DNA from: Tetradesmus obliquus
Taxonomy: Eukaryota; Chlorophyta; Chlorophyceae; Sphaeropleales; Scenedesmaceae
Assembly (NCBI GenBank): GCA_030272155.1
Contig: CP126200.1
Coordinates: 372,001-436,000, forward strand
Direction: 5' to 3'
DNA length: 64,000 nucleotides
Positions within the stretch are counted from its first letter, which is position 1. The number at the start of each line of letters is the position of its first letter. The position numbers and the translations under genes are program-made. Below, piece by piece: positions 11,407-21,633 of this stretch. The notes under the pieces were generated by a model, which made no database searches, was not told the DNA's origin, and saw nothing but the letters and a program-made list of their open reading frames with translations.

Positions 11407-12347
11407 CATGATGTGACAGACGATTCCGGCTGGGCGGGTCGCTTGCCGCAGGAGGCTTGATGCTTGCAGCACCCGAAAGAGCATGTAGCATCGCCAGCGA
11501 CAGAGCACCTGCTCACTGCAGGTTACAGAATCTGCAGTGGTGTCATGTATGGTGAGGTCAGGACATGTCGTCAATGCACAGCCTGTCAACCACATACACC
11601 CCTTGCCACACAAACACGACACCTGAGACCAAACAAGACAAAACTGCACAGCGCTGGCCCAAGACTGCAGCATGCAATGGCACTGCAGCCTGCTGAGCAC
11701 GGACATGCAATACTATGCTACTGTTGCGCATCATGCTGCGCCACCCCGTGGGCCCACCTGGGATGTAGCCCAGCAGCGTGAGCAGGATGTTGATTAGGAA
11801 GTCCTGCAGCCGGCACCACGCAGGACAGCGCAGCACGCACACAAATTGTTGTGAGCAGGTTGCTCAGTGCAGTTTGTGACCCATGTCCACCTTGCCAAAC
11901 TCTGCTGCCAGCACACTCCAATCTGCCAACAACGCAGGTCTTGCTGCATCTGCGGTTCCTCGTCTCCTGCTGCTCAGCAGTGCTGGCTTGACACAGCTTG
12001 CTTGCTGCTGGGTTGCTGCCTGTATGTGCAGTGGCGCGGCTCACCTTGTCGCATGTTTCTTTCTCCAGGAATACTCCAAGCGGGGGCAGAATAACTGCAC
12101 AATAAAGCACATGTCATGAGCGATGTGAGAATGACTGCAACAACACTGGTTTGCAGGAGAGCGTGGACAGTTGGCAGTTGCCACACACATGTCGCTGTGG
12201 CCAGCTGACACTGCCTATGCAGGGGATGTCAAGTAAACATGCAGTGCTCTGTCAGAACCAGCACTTGTCGTTTTCATCTGTGTAACCAGCCCAAGGAGAC
12301 TCACTTGCTGCAATAAACTTGAAGATGTCTGAGCAGGTGATTGCCAT
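11315..12347 (-). CDS. PMP3: PMP3/RCI2-type plasma-membrane proteolipid, copy A
   Basis: Four tiny exons: 12305-12347, 12045-12094, 11758-11803 and 11315-11352. The phases close exactly to 58 aa. The protein reads MAITCSDIFKFIAA, IILPPLGVFLEKETCDK, DFLINILLTLLGYIPG, IIHAIYIIVKH. This is the UPF0057 pattern: a first hydrophobic helix with LPPLGVF, a short charged loop, then a second helix ending GYIPG-I-I-A-Y. Family knowledge: yeast Pmp3 and plant RCI2 are small two-helix plasma-membrane proteins that affect membrane potential and salt or cold tolerance. Intron 3 carries a CTG run next to the acceptor. A paralogue with the same intron positions lies at 13398-14465 in the same orientation. Confidence 0.9.
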
Positions 12348-13397
12348 TGCTGCTGCTGTCTTCGCTGCTTTTGGCTGAAGTGGTGTGCTGTGTACGCTTG
12401 AAGCGGCAGCGTAGTACTCGGGAATACACTGATAACGTTTCAGGAACGGGGGAGCTCTTGGATCGCATTGTAGGCTACACATCGACAGCTTCCGTCATGC
12501 GTGTTACCTCGGACGCGCGACAGTGCTGACGTATGCTGTAACGGCTCGCCAGCAATAAACCATCGACGCATACCCTCTTGACCTGAAAACAAAGTTAACG
12601 ACGGCGCCGCCTGAACCTGCAGCCGATCAATGTCATGCATGTACAGTTGCATGCCATTGTCATGTGCTGCACACTGCACACTCAGCGGCATCTGGCCGTA
12701 TTTTTGTACGGATGCAAGCCTTGCCTTATAAATGCTTCCTTTGTCCCAACTAGTCTCAAAGATAGGTTGATAAATCATGTGATCAACAGGTGTCAAGTTG
12801 GGACAACAGTCACAAAGCCGACTCACAGCTTGACACTGAAAATTTAGCAGTTGGCAGCGGTGTTGGAAGTGGCGGCCCAGACAAGCGCAGGCACCCCCAA
12901 TTTAACTTGGCAGTATGCTGCAGACCTGCAGCACTGTATTGCCACTGCAAAGCATGCCATTTGTGTCACTGAAATCATGTCACGCAGACTGAGAACCTTC
13001 TAAGCGCAACACCTGAACAGCAGAACCGGCAACACCCGTTACCACCAGACATATCAACCAGAAGCTGCACAACGACAAGCAGCATTGTCGCCCCTTCAGC
13101 ACAACAGCAAGCCGGCACGCAGCTTGCTTCGACTTGATGTAAAGATCTGCATGCATGCATTTGGTGCATGTGTTGTGTGAGAATATGCGTCAGTTTGCTG
13201 GCACTGTAGGCCACCGTGATACTGCTCACTCCCCTCCATCTATCTATCTTGATACTGCTAAAGCTGAGCATGACGCGTCAATGCAGTGCAGTTTCTGCCA
13301 ACAGGTGCTTCCGTGCTGCTGCCAGCAGTGCTGTTGCTGTCGGCTCAGCCGCTGCTGCAGGTCTTGGCACAGCTGCTGCTTCAGCCCTCGTGCCAGC
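12348..13397. other. Spacer between the two PMP3-like genes
   Basis: This is the promoter region of copy A and the 3' flank of copy B. No further coding exon was found. Confidence 0.45.
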
Positions 13398-13440
13398 TCA
13401 ATGCTTGATGATGATGTAGAATGCGTGGATGATGCCTGGC

Positions 13441-13535
<95 letters not shown>

Positions 13536-14465
13536 TACTACATCGTTGCAATATGCAGCCACACCATCATCATCAGCAGCCATGTCATGGCAAGCAGGTG
13601 CGCTCAGACATGCATGTAAGTGCAAACCTGAACAACGCATCATCACAGCACAAAGGCAGCACAGAGGGAGGCAATCCTGCTACTGGTCGGGCAGCCCATG
13701 ACATACAAACTGCCTTCAAAAAGCAGTTGATGCTACAAGTGTGGAGTTCCTTGAGCTGCACAGTACCTGGAATCCATATGAGCAGTGTCAGCAGGATATT
13801 GATGGCCAGGTCCTGCAGCGGAGGCAGCAGCAGCAGGCGGGCAGGAATAGCAGGTCAACATCACTAACAACAGCAACAGTGTGCATGCGCTGGGCATGAA
13901 GCACTCGCTGCCTTTTCCTTGCACGCTCGCCACCTGAAGCGCAACGTTGTGTCATCTTGCCGGACTACAGCTGCTGTCAAACGTGCAAGTCTGATTTCCT
14001 GCAAGCCGCTTCACTCATGCACTCAACCTGCCATACGCCCAGTCAGCAGCACCATGTGTGTGTGGCGCTGTCTGTGGTGCGCCAGCTCACCTTGCCGCAG
14101 CCGGTCTCCAGCCACACGCCCAGTGGTGGCAGGAACACTGCAGGGCGACAGCAGCATTGCATAACGTTGGCTATGCCAAACCGAAGATGTCGTTGTTATG
14201 AGATCCATACAGTAGCAGCCTCGTCTGCGCAGCACTGTCACCAGTGTGCCTGCGGTAGTCTGAGAATTTGCGCCGCGTAGGTTCTGCCACTGAGTGGTAG
14301 CTGCCTGCACGCTGTGAGCAGCTGCGGTGCCGCACGCTTGCATGTGACCAAGACATGTTTATGTTAGAAGTTAAATAACATTTGCACCAGTTCTGAACAG
14401 CAGCTTTAGAATGGCTGCTCACCAGCTGCGATGAACTTGCAGATATCTGAGCAGGTCAGCGCCAT
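13398..14465 (-). CDS. PMP3: PMP3/RCI2-type plasma-membrane proteolipid, copy B
   Basis: Four exons: 14423-14465, 14091-14137, 13767-13812 and 13398-13435, closing to 57 aa. The sequence reads MALTCSDICKFIAA, VFLPPLGVWLETGCGK, DLAINILLTLLIWIPG, IIHAFYIIIKH. Intron positions and phases are identical to copy A, so the pair arose by tandem duplication of the whole gene. The loop differs (ETGCGK against EKETCDK), and copy B keeps the more typical T-G-C-G loop of fungal and plant members. Intron 3 contains a very long (AGC)n tract that ends about four bases from the acceptor of exon 4. Confidence 0.9.
13439..13534. repeat. (AGC)n microsatellite, about 32 units
   Basis: This is an uninterrupted trinucleotide run within intron 3 of PMP3 copy B. 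On the transcribed strand it is a CTG run that serves as a long pyrimidine-containing tract just before the exon 4 acceptor. It is the longest trinucleotide tract in the window. Confidence 0.95.
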
Positions 14466-16982
14466 GGTGCCTGGATGCTTTTTGGGTGGACCGGCTGCTG
14501 CATACACAAAGAGAGACACGAGGAACGGTTGAAAGAGTCAAAGTACGGTTGTAGCGGGGGTATGTGGAATGTGCAGCGGTGACATGCCAGGGTAGCAAGC
14601 AGGCCAGCAGGCATGTGCAATGCAACTGCAGGCAAGTGCCTTGGGACTGCTTCTGCTGGACTTGAACTCGTTTGAGAACGCCCAAAAATATCGTGCTGGA
14701 CACATATGAAGCATATTTTTGGATGCGCAATTGCTGCACGGATCGAGCCAGCTTGCATGAACAGCGTTGTTATGCTCGGACGTTGAGATGCAGGTGCGCC
14801 TACAAATGCTGCGGTGCGGCAGTCAAGCTCAACGTTGTAGCGGAATCAACCAGCTAGAATCCAGTTCACTGCAAGTTATTCGGCCTAATGCGCCAACCCA
14901 CCGAAGGTATCAAGACTCCACCACTTCGAAAGGTTCCGAGCCAGAGGAAGCTAGTTGACAGGATTTAAGTATGTGAAATTGGGAGCAACGCAAGGTGCTA
15001 ACTGCAAACGATCATCTGGGATTAGCGACGCACATACCAAGTGACCGCTAGATCAACCGTCACACTTCCGAACACAGTGGAGCATAGGCTTGAACGCAAG
15101 GCGGGCTTGATCACAGCCGCCATCGGCTGTCTTTGATGTGGGCCGAAAATGGAAGCTGCGCTCTCATCGTTGCGTTCACTACTGGTTGTCACTGCTGAGT
15201 CAGCTGCAGGCACAAGTCACCACTGGCAGCAGTGTGGCAGCTGCCTGTCATGCCGGGCCTGCTGACCTTCCCAGTTATTAACGAATCTGTACCACACTTC
15301 GCAACTTATGATTTCTTTTCGTACAGATGTTACATACACTGCTGACAAGGCAGCATCACAGGATTGCCGCACCGCCATCAACCGTGCACGGCTGCGCAGG
15401 CAGCACTTGCCTGGTGACGCCACAGGCTGTGATCCACCAAAAACTGCTGCAAACCAGCACATCACTGCAGCATCCGCAACAGCACACGCCTGGCCACTGC
15501 CACTCCCCCGGTACAATGGTACTCAGAAAAAGCAGGAGGTTTCACCATCACCTCTGCTGCTGGTTGAACGCTGTTGCATCATATGGACACACTCTCACAG
15601 GCGCACACAAACGCAACCTGATCACATCACTGTGCAGCGATTCAAACACACACAGCGGCTTAGAGTTTCTTCACATCTTCCTGCAGTGGCGATCATTGAA
15701 TGTTGTGCACACGCACTGTCATTGCACAGCAACACACACACATGCATCTCAAGCATCTCAGCCACCTGCAACCCACACTCGCTCATCCATACACATCGCT
15801 CCTGCTGCTGTCAAATCCTAAGCGGCCACCACAAACGCCGCTTTCTGCCAACCCGCACTGCGGCACAGCCTCCCCAACCCCAAATGCAGACCAGGCCAGC
15901 CTTACTGCTATCACCGTCATTCGAACCAGCACCAGCACTACTCGCAACACGTGTTACGTAACAACACTAGCAATTGAGCTCCTGAGCCCCCTGGCAAAGT
16001 AGTGCCTGCTGCTGGCCTTCACAACACACGTCTGGGTGTGCAACCAGCCCCTGCCACAGCAACGGCTGGCAGATGCATGGCATCAACCCCATTCTATGCG
16101 TGCATGTGTGCTGCTGGCATGCCGAGCCACTGTCAGCAGCACCAGGCAGCACACACATGCATCCAACACCGCTATTCCAAAACCCTCGCAGCAGAGCGAC
16201 CCCCCACACAGGCACCACACAGCGCAGCAGCACATCAGCAGGCACAAGACACACAGCCGTTGCAAACCACGACAACTGCGGGCCAGTGCGCCAATTGTGC
16301 TGCATGCAAGACAGTGGCGCGCCTTTTGTGTCAGTCACACAGGCTCAGTACTATCAAAGCTACCCCTGCGCTGACAGCTGGCAGGGCAACAGTGCGGGCC
16401 TGACTGCTCGACTGACACAAATGTTGTCATAACAGTGTTATAACACAACTTTGAAGACAGCAGCCAGGCACCACGCTGCAGCAGCAACACGAGTGGCTAC
16501 TGCAGTCATGTTGTTCCACCCCGCACTGTGCCCCGCCGCAGGTGCTGCGCGCCCCGAAAAACAAGCCGCAAAGATTAAACAGCAACCCCGGCAAGCAAAA
16601 ACAAAAGCACAAACCCACAGTGGCGTTCAGAATATTCCCATGAATGTAAAAGCAGGCACCTGCGATTCACCTCACACCATCCTGCACCTGCCGTCATCAA
16701 AAACAGCAGTGCAGGGGAGACGAGTGCTGCAGAATACCCTTGTAAATCTCCGCAGCCAAAAAACCGCCGAAATCGTAGTGGCACTGCGCAAGCTTCACCA
16801 CGGCCACGCCACCAAACCCAACATTCACCAAGCTGGCTGCAGCATAACTGATGGGTGTTTGGCATGACCACACTGCTGCTGCAGCCAGACAACCGCACCA
16901 TCTCCTGCTGCTCTTGCCAAGTACCGTATCATCTGCACATCACGGCACACCACGCAGCGCCTCACCCCAGCTCCTCGCTCGC
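14466..16982. other. Long gene-poor region
   Basis: About 2.5 kb separates PMP3 copy B and the 3' end of SAMDC. A plus-strand open frame at 15308-15961 (217 codons) has a His/Thr/Cys-rich composition driven by CAC/ACA-rich DNA and no recognisable domain, so it is not called. No RNA gene was recognised. Confidence 0.45.
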
Positions 16983-18917
16983 TCACAGCACTGCAGCAGC
17001 AGCAGCAGCAGCCACAGGCGCCGCCACGCCGCTTCCCTTGCAGGCAGCACATGCACCAGCCGCACCAACATCGCCCTGCTCAGATGCCGCGCCAATGCTG
17101 CTCTTTGGGCTGAGGCTGCCGGAACGGCTGCGGGACCTGCCCAGCTGCCGCAGCGCAGCAGCCAGGCGGCTCCCCACTTCATTCTCATCGCCGCTGCTGG
17201 TGGAAGCAACATCATAGTCGCTGTCAGATGGCAGGCTGCTGAAGCTGGGCATGTGGCGCAGCGTGCTGCGCAGAACAGTAGCGGGACTCGCAGGGCGCAG
17301 CGGGGCATCTGCCTCCCCGCCCTTTGCAGGAGCAGCAGTCATGGGGGCCCCTTCCTTGGTGCCGGCGGCAAAGGAGACAGCAGCGGGTGAGAAGGTGTAG
17401 TAGGCGACGCGGCCGCCTGTGGCAAGCTCTTGGCAGGTGGCTGACTGGCAGCCGTAGCCGTGCGGGCGGGCAGCGAGGGTGCCCCAAGAGTACTCGCCGC
17501 TGCTGCTGGCCACGTCCACAGACAGGCTGACAGACACCTGCAGGGATGATGAGGTGGAGGGTGTCATGCAGCACACGAAAGGGTCAGCAGCTGCCTTGCT
17601 TGTGCTGCAAAAGGAGACTATTGCGTGTGACAGTGGACTGAACCTCAACGCCGGAACGCGCTGTGTGATACTAGTACAACACACCACCAGCTGCTACTGC
17701 ATCAGATCAGTGGGTCCCGCTCCCAGCTGATGAGGACAAAGACCTACTGATCTGATGCGATAGCAGCTAGTGGTGTCTACACTGAGCAGAAGTGTGTGTG
17801 CTCGTAGACAGCAGTTGATGGTGTCTACACTGGGCATAAGTGTGCGCGCTCAAAGACAGCAGCTAGAGGTGTCTAGATTGAGCAAAAGTGTGTGCGCTCT
17901 GCGGCGTGTCAGATGATGGTGTGCAGCGTGCAGTAGTTGTGGTCCTGCATCGCACGATGTGATTGTGTGCATATGTACCTGCGGCGTGGCTGCGGGCCAG
18001 AGCGTGCAATCACGGCTGAACATCGACTGTATGCCGTGCAACAGGGGCTAGTGCCAGGCCCATGTGGATGGGGTGGCGTAGTATTCTTGAACGAGGACAC
18101 AGGTGCAGTCCTGCAAGCCAGTCTGACATGACAGATACCCCAGCAGCCAGCCACACATCCCCAGCAGCACGCATCCAAAGCAAAAGCAGCAGCAGCAACG
18201 CACCTTGCCAGGCTTGAAGATGCCCAGGATGCGCGACACCATGTCAGCAGGGTCATACGCAGCGGGATCAAACCCTGACACCTCCACGCTGGCGTATGAG
18301 AAGCCGTCCTCTGGCGTGATGTGGATGGTGATGAAGCCGCCGCCTGCGATGCCGTTCATGCTGTAGCCGCAGGGCTCAAACACGTAGTCGTCGATGTCGG
18401 CGGAGGGCACCAGGCCGCGGATGCCCGTCTCAGTGGTGACCTGCAGATATGACAAGATAGGGGTCTGGCTCAACATACACAAGTGCACATGCAGCTGGTA
18501 ACAGTAGCATCGGAAGATGGCAAGTACCATAGCAGGACCATGCCCTGTGCTGTGTCCTCAGCAGCAACCCAACACACCCGGCTCAGCCACATGTGCACAC
18601 GTAATCATCGCAGCCAACCGACCAAACAACTCACCTGTGCTGCGCTCTTGGCGGGGTCCCTGAAGAAGGGCGCTGCAGCAGACTTGGCCAGATCAGTCAT
18701 GCACACCTCCAGCTTGTGGGTGGGCTTTGCCATGGGGTGCAGCTCATCAGCATACACCGCACCCTGCGCATCAGCCACGTACACGTGCCACTGCAGGCCG
18801 TTGAACATGTCGCCCAGCACGTATGCGGAGCCGCCGTTGCCCAGGTGGCCAAAGTGCTGCCGCAGGAAGAAGGCCTCGTGCTCAAAGCTGGTGTGGGGGA
18901 AGGGCTGCGCATTGAAC

Positions 18918-18957
<40 letters not shown>

Positions 18958-19793
18958 CAGGGTGAGAAAGCAATATGAAGAGCAACACTTCAGCTCACAG
19001 ACAGGTGCACTGCAATGAGTTGGGCAGGCGGTGTCAAGCCCGCTAACATTACAGGGCTGCCAAACCATGCCCCCTGCTGCAACATCCCCATGGCTTGCCT
19101 GCTGCAACACGTCAAACATGCACAGTTGATACACACAGCAGGCAAAGGCTTCAGTTTCTCACCTACTGCTCGGGGAAGAGGAAGCTGGCGCGGTTGACCT
19201 TGAAAGTGGCACAGCATGTCATGCAACCCCAGCTGATTACCAACAACCCCAGCTAATCACCAACATATCCAGCCTTTCCTGCGCACCTGCTGCTCGGGGA
19301 AGAGGAAGCTGGCGCGGCTGTACTTGCAGCAGCACAATCATACATACACAGCTGATACACAGCCAGATACAACCCCTCTTTTCATCATCATCATTCTCTC
19401 ACCTGCTGCTCGGGGAAGAGGAAGCTGGCGCGGCTGTACTTGCAGCGGCGCGGCGCCATGCTGAGCTCTGCGGCCATCTCCAGCAGGCGCGGCACTGCGC
19501 GCAGCAGCTTGGTGGTGCCGCATGTCTTGAGCACCCACTTGGTGGGGTACACAAACAGGCTGGACTCAGACAGCACGTAGGCATCGAGCTCTGCATGAGA
19601 ACAGGGGGCATGCGGCAAGCAGGGGTGACACAGGCATGAAGGAGGCTGGAATAATGTGCAGCAGTGAGTAGCTCTCTCAGCCAGCGGCCACTGCTGCTTC
19701 ACTGCTCAGCCAGTGTGATTACTGCAGGCAGAGATAGCTGCTGCTGCTTCAGCCGCAGTGCACACTCACAGCAGCAGCAGCCTTGCTGCATCA

Positions 19794-19831
<38 letters not shown>

Positions 19832-20819
19832 GCTGCGCCACCCGACGTTCAGCTCGCCAGTTGCGGCACTGCACAGCTTGCCCACTAACACGGCAGCTTT
19901 GAGCTGTCACAGCTCCTGCAGCCGCCAAACGTCAGCCATCCAGCAGTGCATCAGCCGCCAGAAATCACTGCTGCTGCTGCTGCTGCTGCTGGGTTCAGCT
20001 GCCGGCTGCCACCCCAGCTGTTGCTGCCCCTGCTAGTGACGCACAGCCGCAGCGTCTGCGAACGCACCTGCGTTGCTGCGGCTGGACACGATGGTGCACA
20101 CTACTGCCTGCTGCCTTTGCTAATAAAACACTCACAGCCGCAGCTAATAACGCCCAGCGGCAGCGTCTGCTTCATTACTGCCACGAACCTGCGTTGGTGC
20201 GGCTGGACACGATGGTGCATGCCGCCAGGCTCATGAGCTCGTCCAGCTGGCCGCGGGACAGCGCGCGCAGGCCATTGGCGGGGCTGGCTGCGGAGAAGTT
20301 GAAGTCAATCTCGACGCGCTTTTCAGAGCCCTCGAAGACTGTATGATTGTGTGTGGCAGCAGCAGCAACAGCAGCAGCTAAGAGTCAGGAGCTGGGCTGC
20401 AGGAAGTTGCAGAAGAGGGGTGGGCAGCTGTTGCCAGGCTGGAACGGCTGACGATTGCTGCTGCTACGCATAGCCTCTTCAATTGCTGTGCCGTAGAGGA
20501 CATTGATGAAGAATACGTGGAGACAACTGCATGAGTCTGCTATCTTGCCCTGGCTGCTGCTGGTGTGGCTGCTGCTGATTGACCCGGCTGCGCCTAGCCA
20601 GAGACGTGTGCACCAGCACGGTCTGATGTTCCAGCTAGATTGTGACCAGTTGAACCATCTACTAGTTGTCTGACAAGCCACTGCTTCTGCTCCTCCTGCA
20701 AATGCTGCGGCTGTTGGCAGCTGGGAGAGTACTGCTAGTAAAAAATGGTGGCTGCAGCTGGCTGGCAGTGCTCCGCACTCACCAGGGTTGGGAAGCACGG
20801 GAGTAGTGTCTAGAGTCAT
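16983..20819 (-). CDS. SAMDC: S-adenosylmethionine decarboxylase proenzyme
   Basis: Six exons: 20783-20819, 20189-20338, 19403-19590, 18635-18904, 18204-18440 and 16983-17537. Phases close to 478 aa. It decarboxylates S-adenosylmethionine to supply aminopropyl groups for spermidine and spermine. Landmarks: FEGSEKRVEIDF at the start; YVLSESSLFVYP, where cleavage between Glu71 and Ser72 makes the pyruvoyl group; the catalytic Cys in KTCGTTKLL (residue 86); and the eukaryotic signature IDDYVFEPCGYSMNGI with ITPEDGFSYAS. Plant enzymes are about 350-370 aa. Here the last exon adds roughly 120 residues rich in Ser, Ala and Arg with an Asp/Ser-acidic patch, probably disordered. Introns contain decayed duplicate exon ends and a 48-bp repeat. 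It is divergent from the PAK1IP1 gene. Confidence 0.95.
17762..17905. repeat. 48-bp minisatellite, three copies, in SAMDC last intron
   Basis: The segment GGTGTCTACACTG recurs at 17772, 17820 and, with changes, 17868, with matching sequence between (GACAGCAG..., AAGTGTG.G.GCTC). The period is exactly 48. It lies in the intron before the last SAMDC exon. Confidence 0.8.
18921..18952. repeat. (CAG)n tract in SAMDC intron next to acceptor
   Basis: About ten CAG units lie immediately upstream, on the minus strand, of the acceptor for the exon at 18635-18904. The recurring placement of CTG runs before acceptors suggests they act as the pyrimidine-rich tract. Confidence 0.8.
19161..19330 (-). repeat. 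Two decayed copies of the 3' end of SAMDC exon 3
   Basis: The donor and last codons of exon 3 (encoding YSRASFLFPEQQ, true site beginning at 19401) recur at 19285 and again, more diverged, at 19161, with adjoining intron sequence. Spacing is 116 and 124 bases. All three keep a GT donor. Confidence 0.85.
20067..20100 (-). repeat. Decayed copy of the 3' end of SAMDC exon 2
   Basis: The end of exon 2 (encoding CTIVSSRTNA, donor at 20188) is repeated 121 bases downstream in the intron, again with a donor-like GT and flanking intron sequence (GCAGCGTCTGC). Confidence 0.85.
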
Positions 20820-21633
20820 CGTGACAAAGAATAATTCACAAGAAAACTAGCGGGGTGTCGCAGGGGCTGTCTAAGTAGTGCTGGTGCTAGGCTGGTCCAC
20901 ACTCTGACGGATCGGGTTAGGCCTGTCGCGTCCTGTTAGCTTGGCTTCTTCAGGCACTGCGGTAGCACGAACAAACGTATCATAAGCAAAACAAGCTGCA
21001 ATTGGCTGCGGCGTCTGGCTAACAGCCGAAGTTCAGAGCTCGCCGACATACAGATTGTGGCCAGGGCACACCGGCCGCGCTGCATTGCTGTCCTGCTGGC
21101 ACTAGGCATAACGGCGGAGAGCAATTGAACATACAAATCCCTTATGCAGCGCAAGCAGGAAGCGCTAGGCCCTCGAACGTTCTACTCACGTCAGAGAAAC
21201 CAGCAAAAGCGCATGAAGAGCCTCCTGGGCGGATGTCTCCTACGATCTCTACTGTCGGTGGGTAAACAATGGGCATATTGCTCTTACAAACTTGAGAAAG
21301 TCACGCTGAAGAGCGTGGATTTTGCCATTCAAGTGTGGGTCGGTGGCTGCTGTGCTGTGTCTCACTCACAGAGCGGAGATGCACTGGTTCGCTGAGCAGG
21401 TGTGAATTGAGGCTTGCTGCTCGTCAGCGTAAACAAAGGGGGCCCTCCAACCCACCAAAACCGCAGCTATGGCCCACCGGGCGATAACAACAAGACGGCA
21501 CTTGTCCAGAATCACTGTCAACGTTCATTTCTGGACAAACTAGGAAATTGCAGCATTTGCCGAGCAAGCTGTTACTTGCAGGCACCAGTGCACCATAGCA
21601 GTTTCGGAGGAGGCGCCCACCCGGTTACCCAGC
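20820..21633. promoter_or_regulatory. Divergent promoter region of SAMDC and PAK1IP1
   Basis: About 0.8 kb separates the two start codons, pointing away from each other, with no coding exon recognised. 5' UTRs and upstream ORFs would lie here. The plant SAMDC genes have a conserved upstream ORF, and I did not see a match to it. Confidence 0.5.

Noticed and set aside
13398-13701. Long poly-Ser, poly-Ala frames through the (AGC)n tract
   Set aside because: They arise from the microsatellite read in any frame. The true coding part is the small PMP3 exon at 13398-13435.
15308-15961. 217-codon plus-strand open frame
   Set aside because: Composition is dictated by CAC/ACA-rich DNA, no domain or splice partner was seen, and overlapping frames are equally open.
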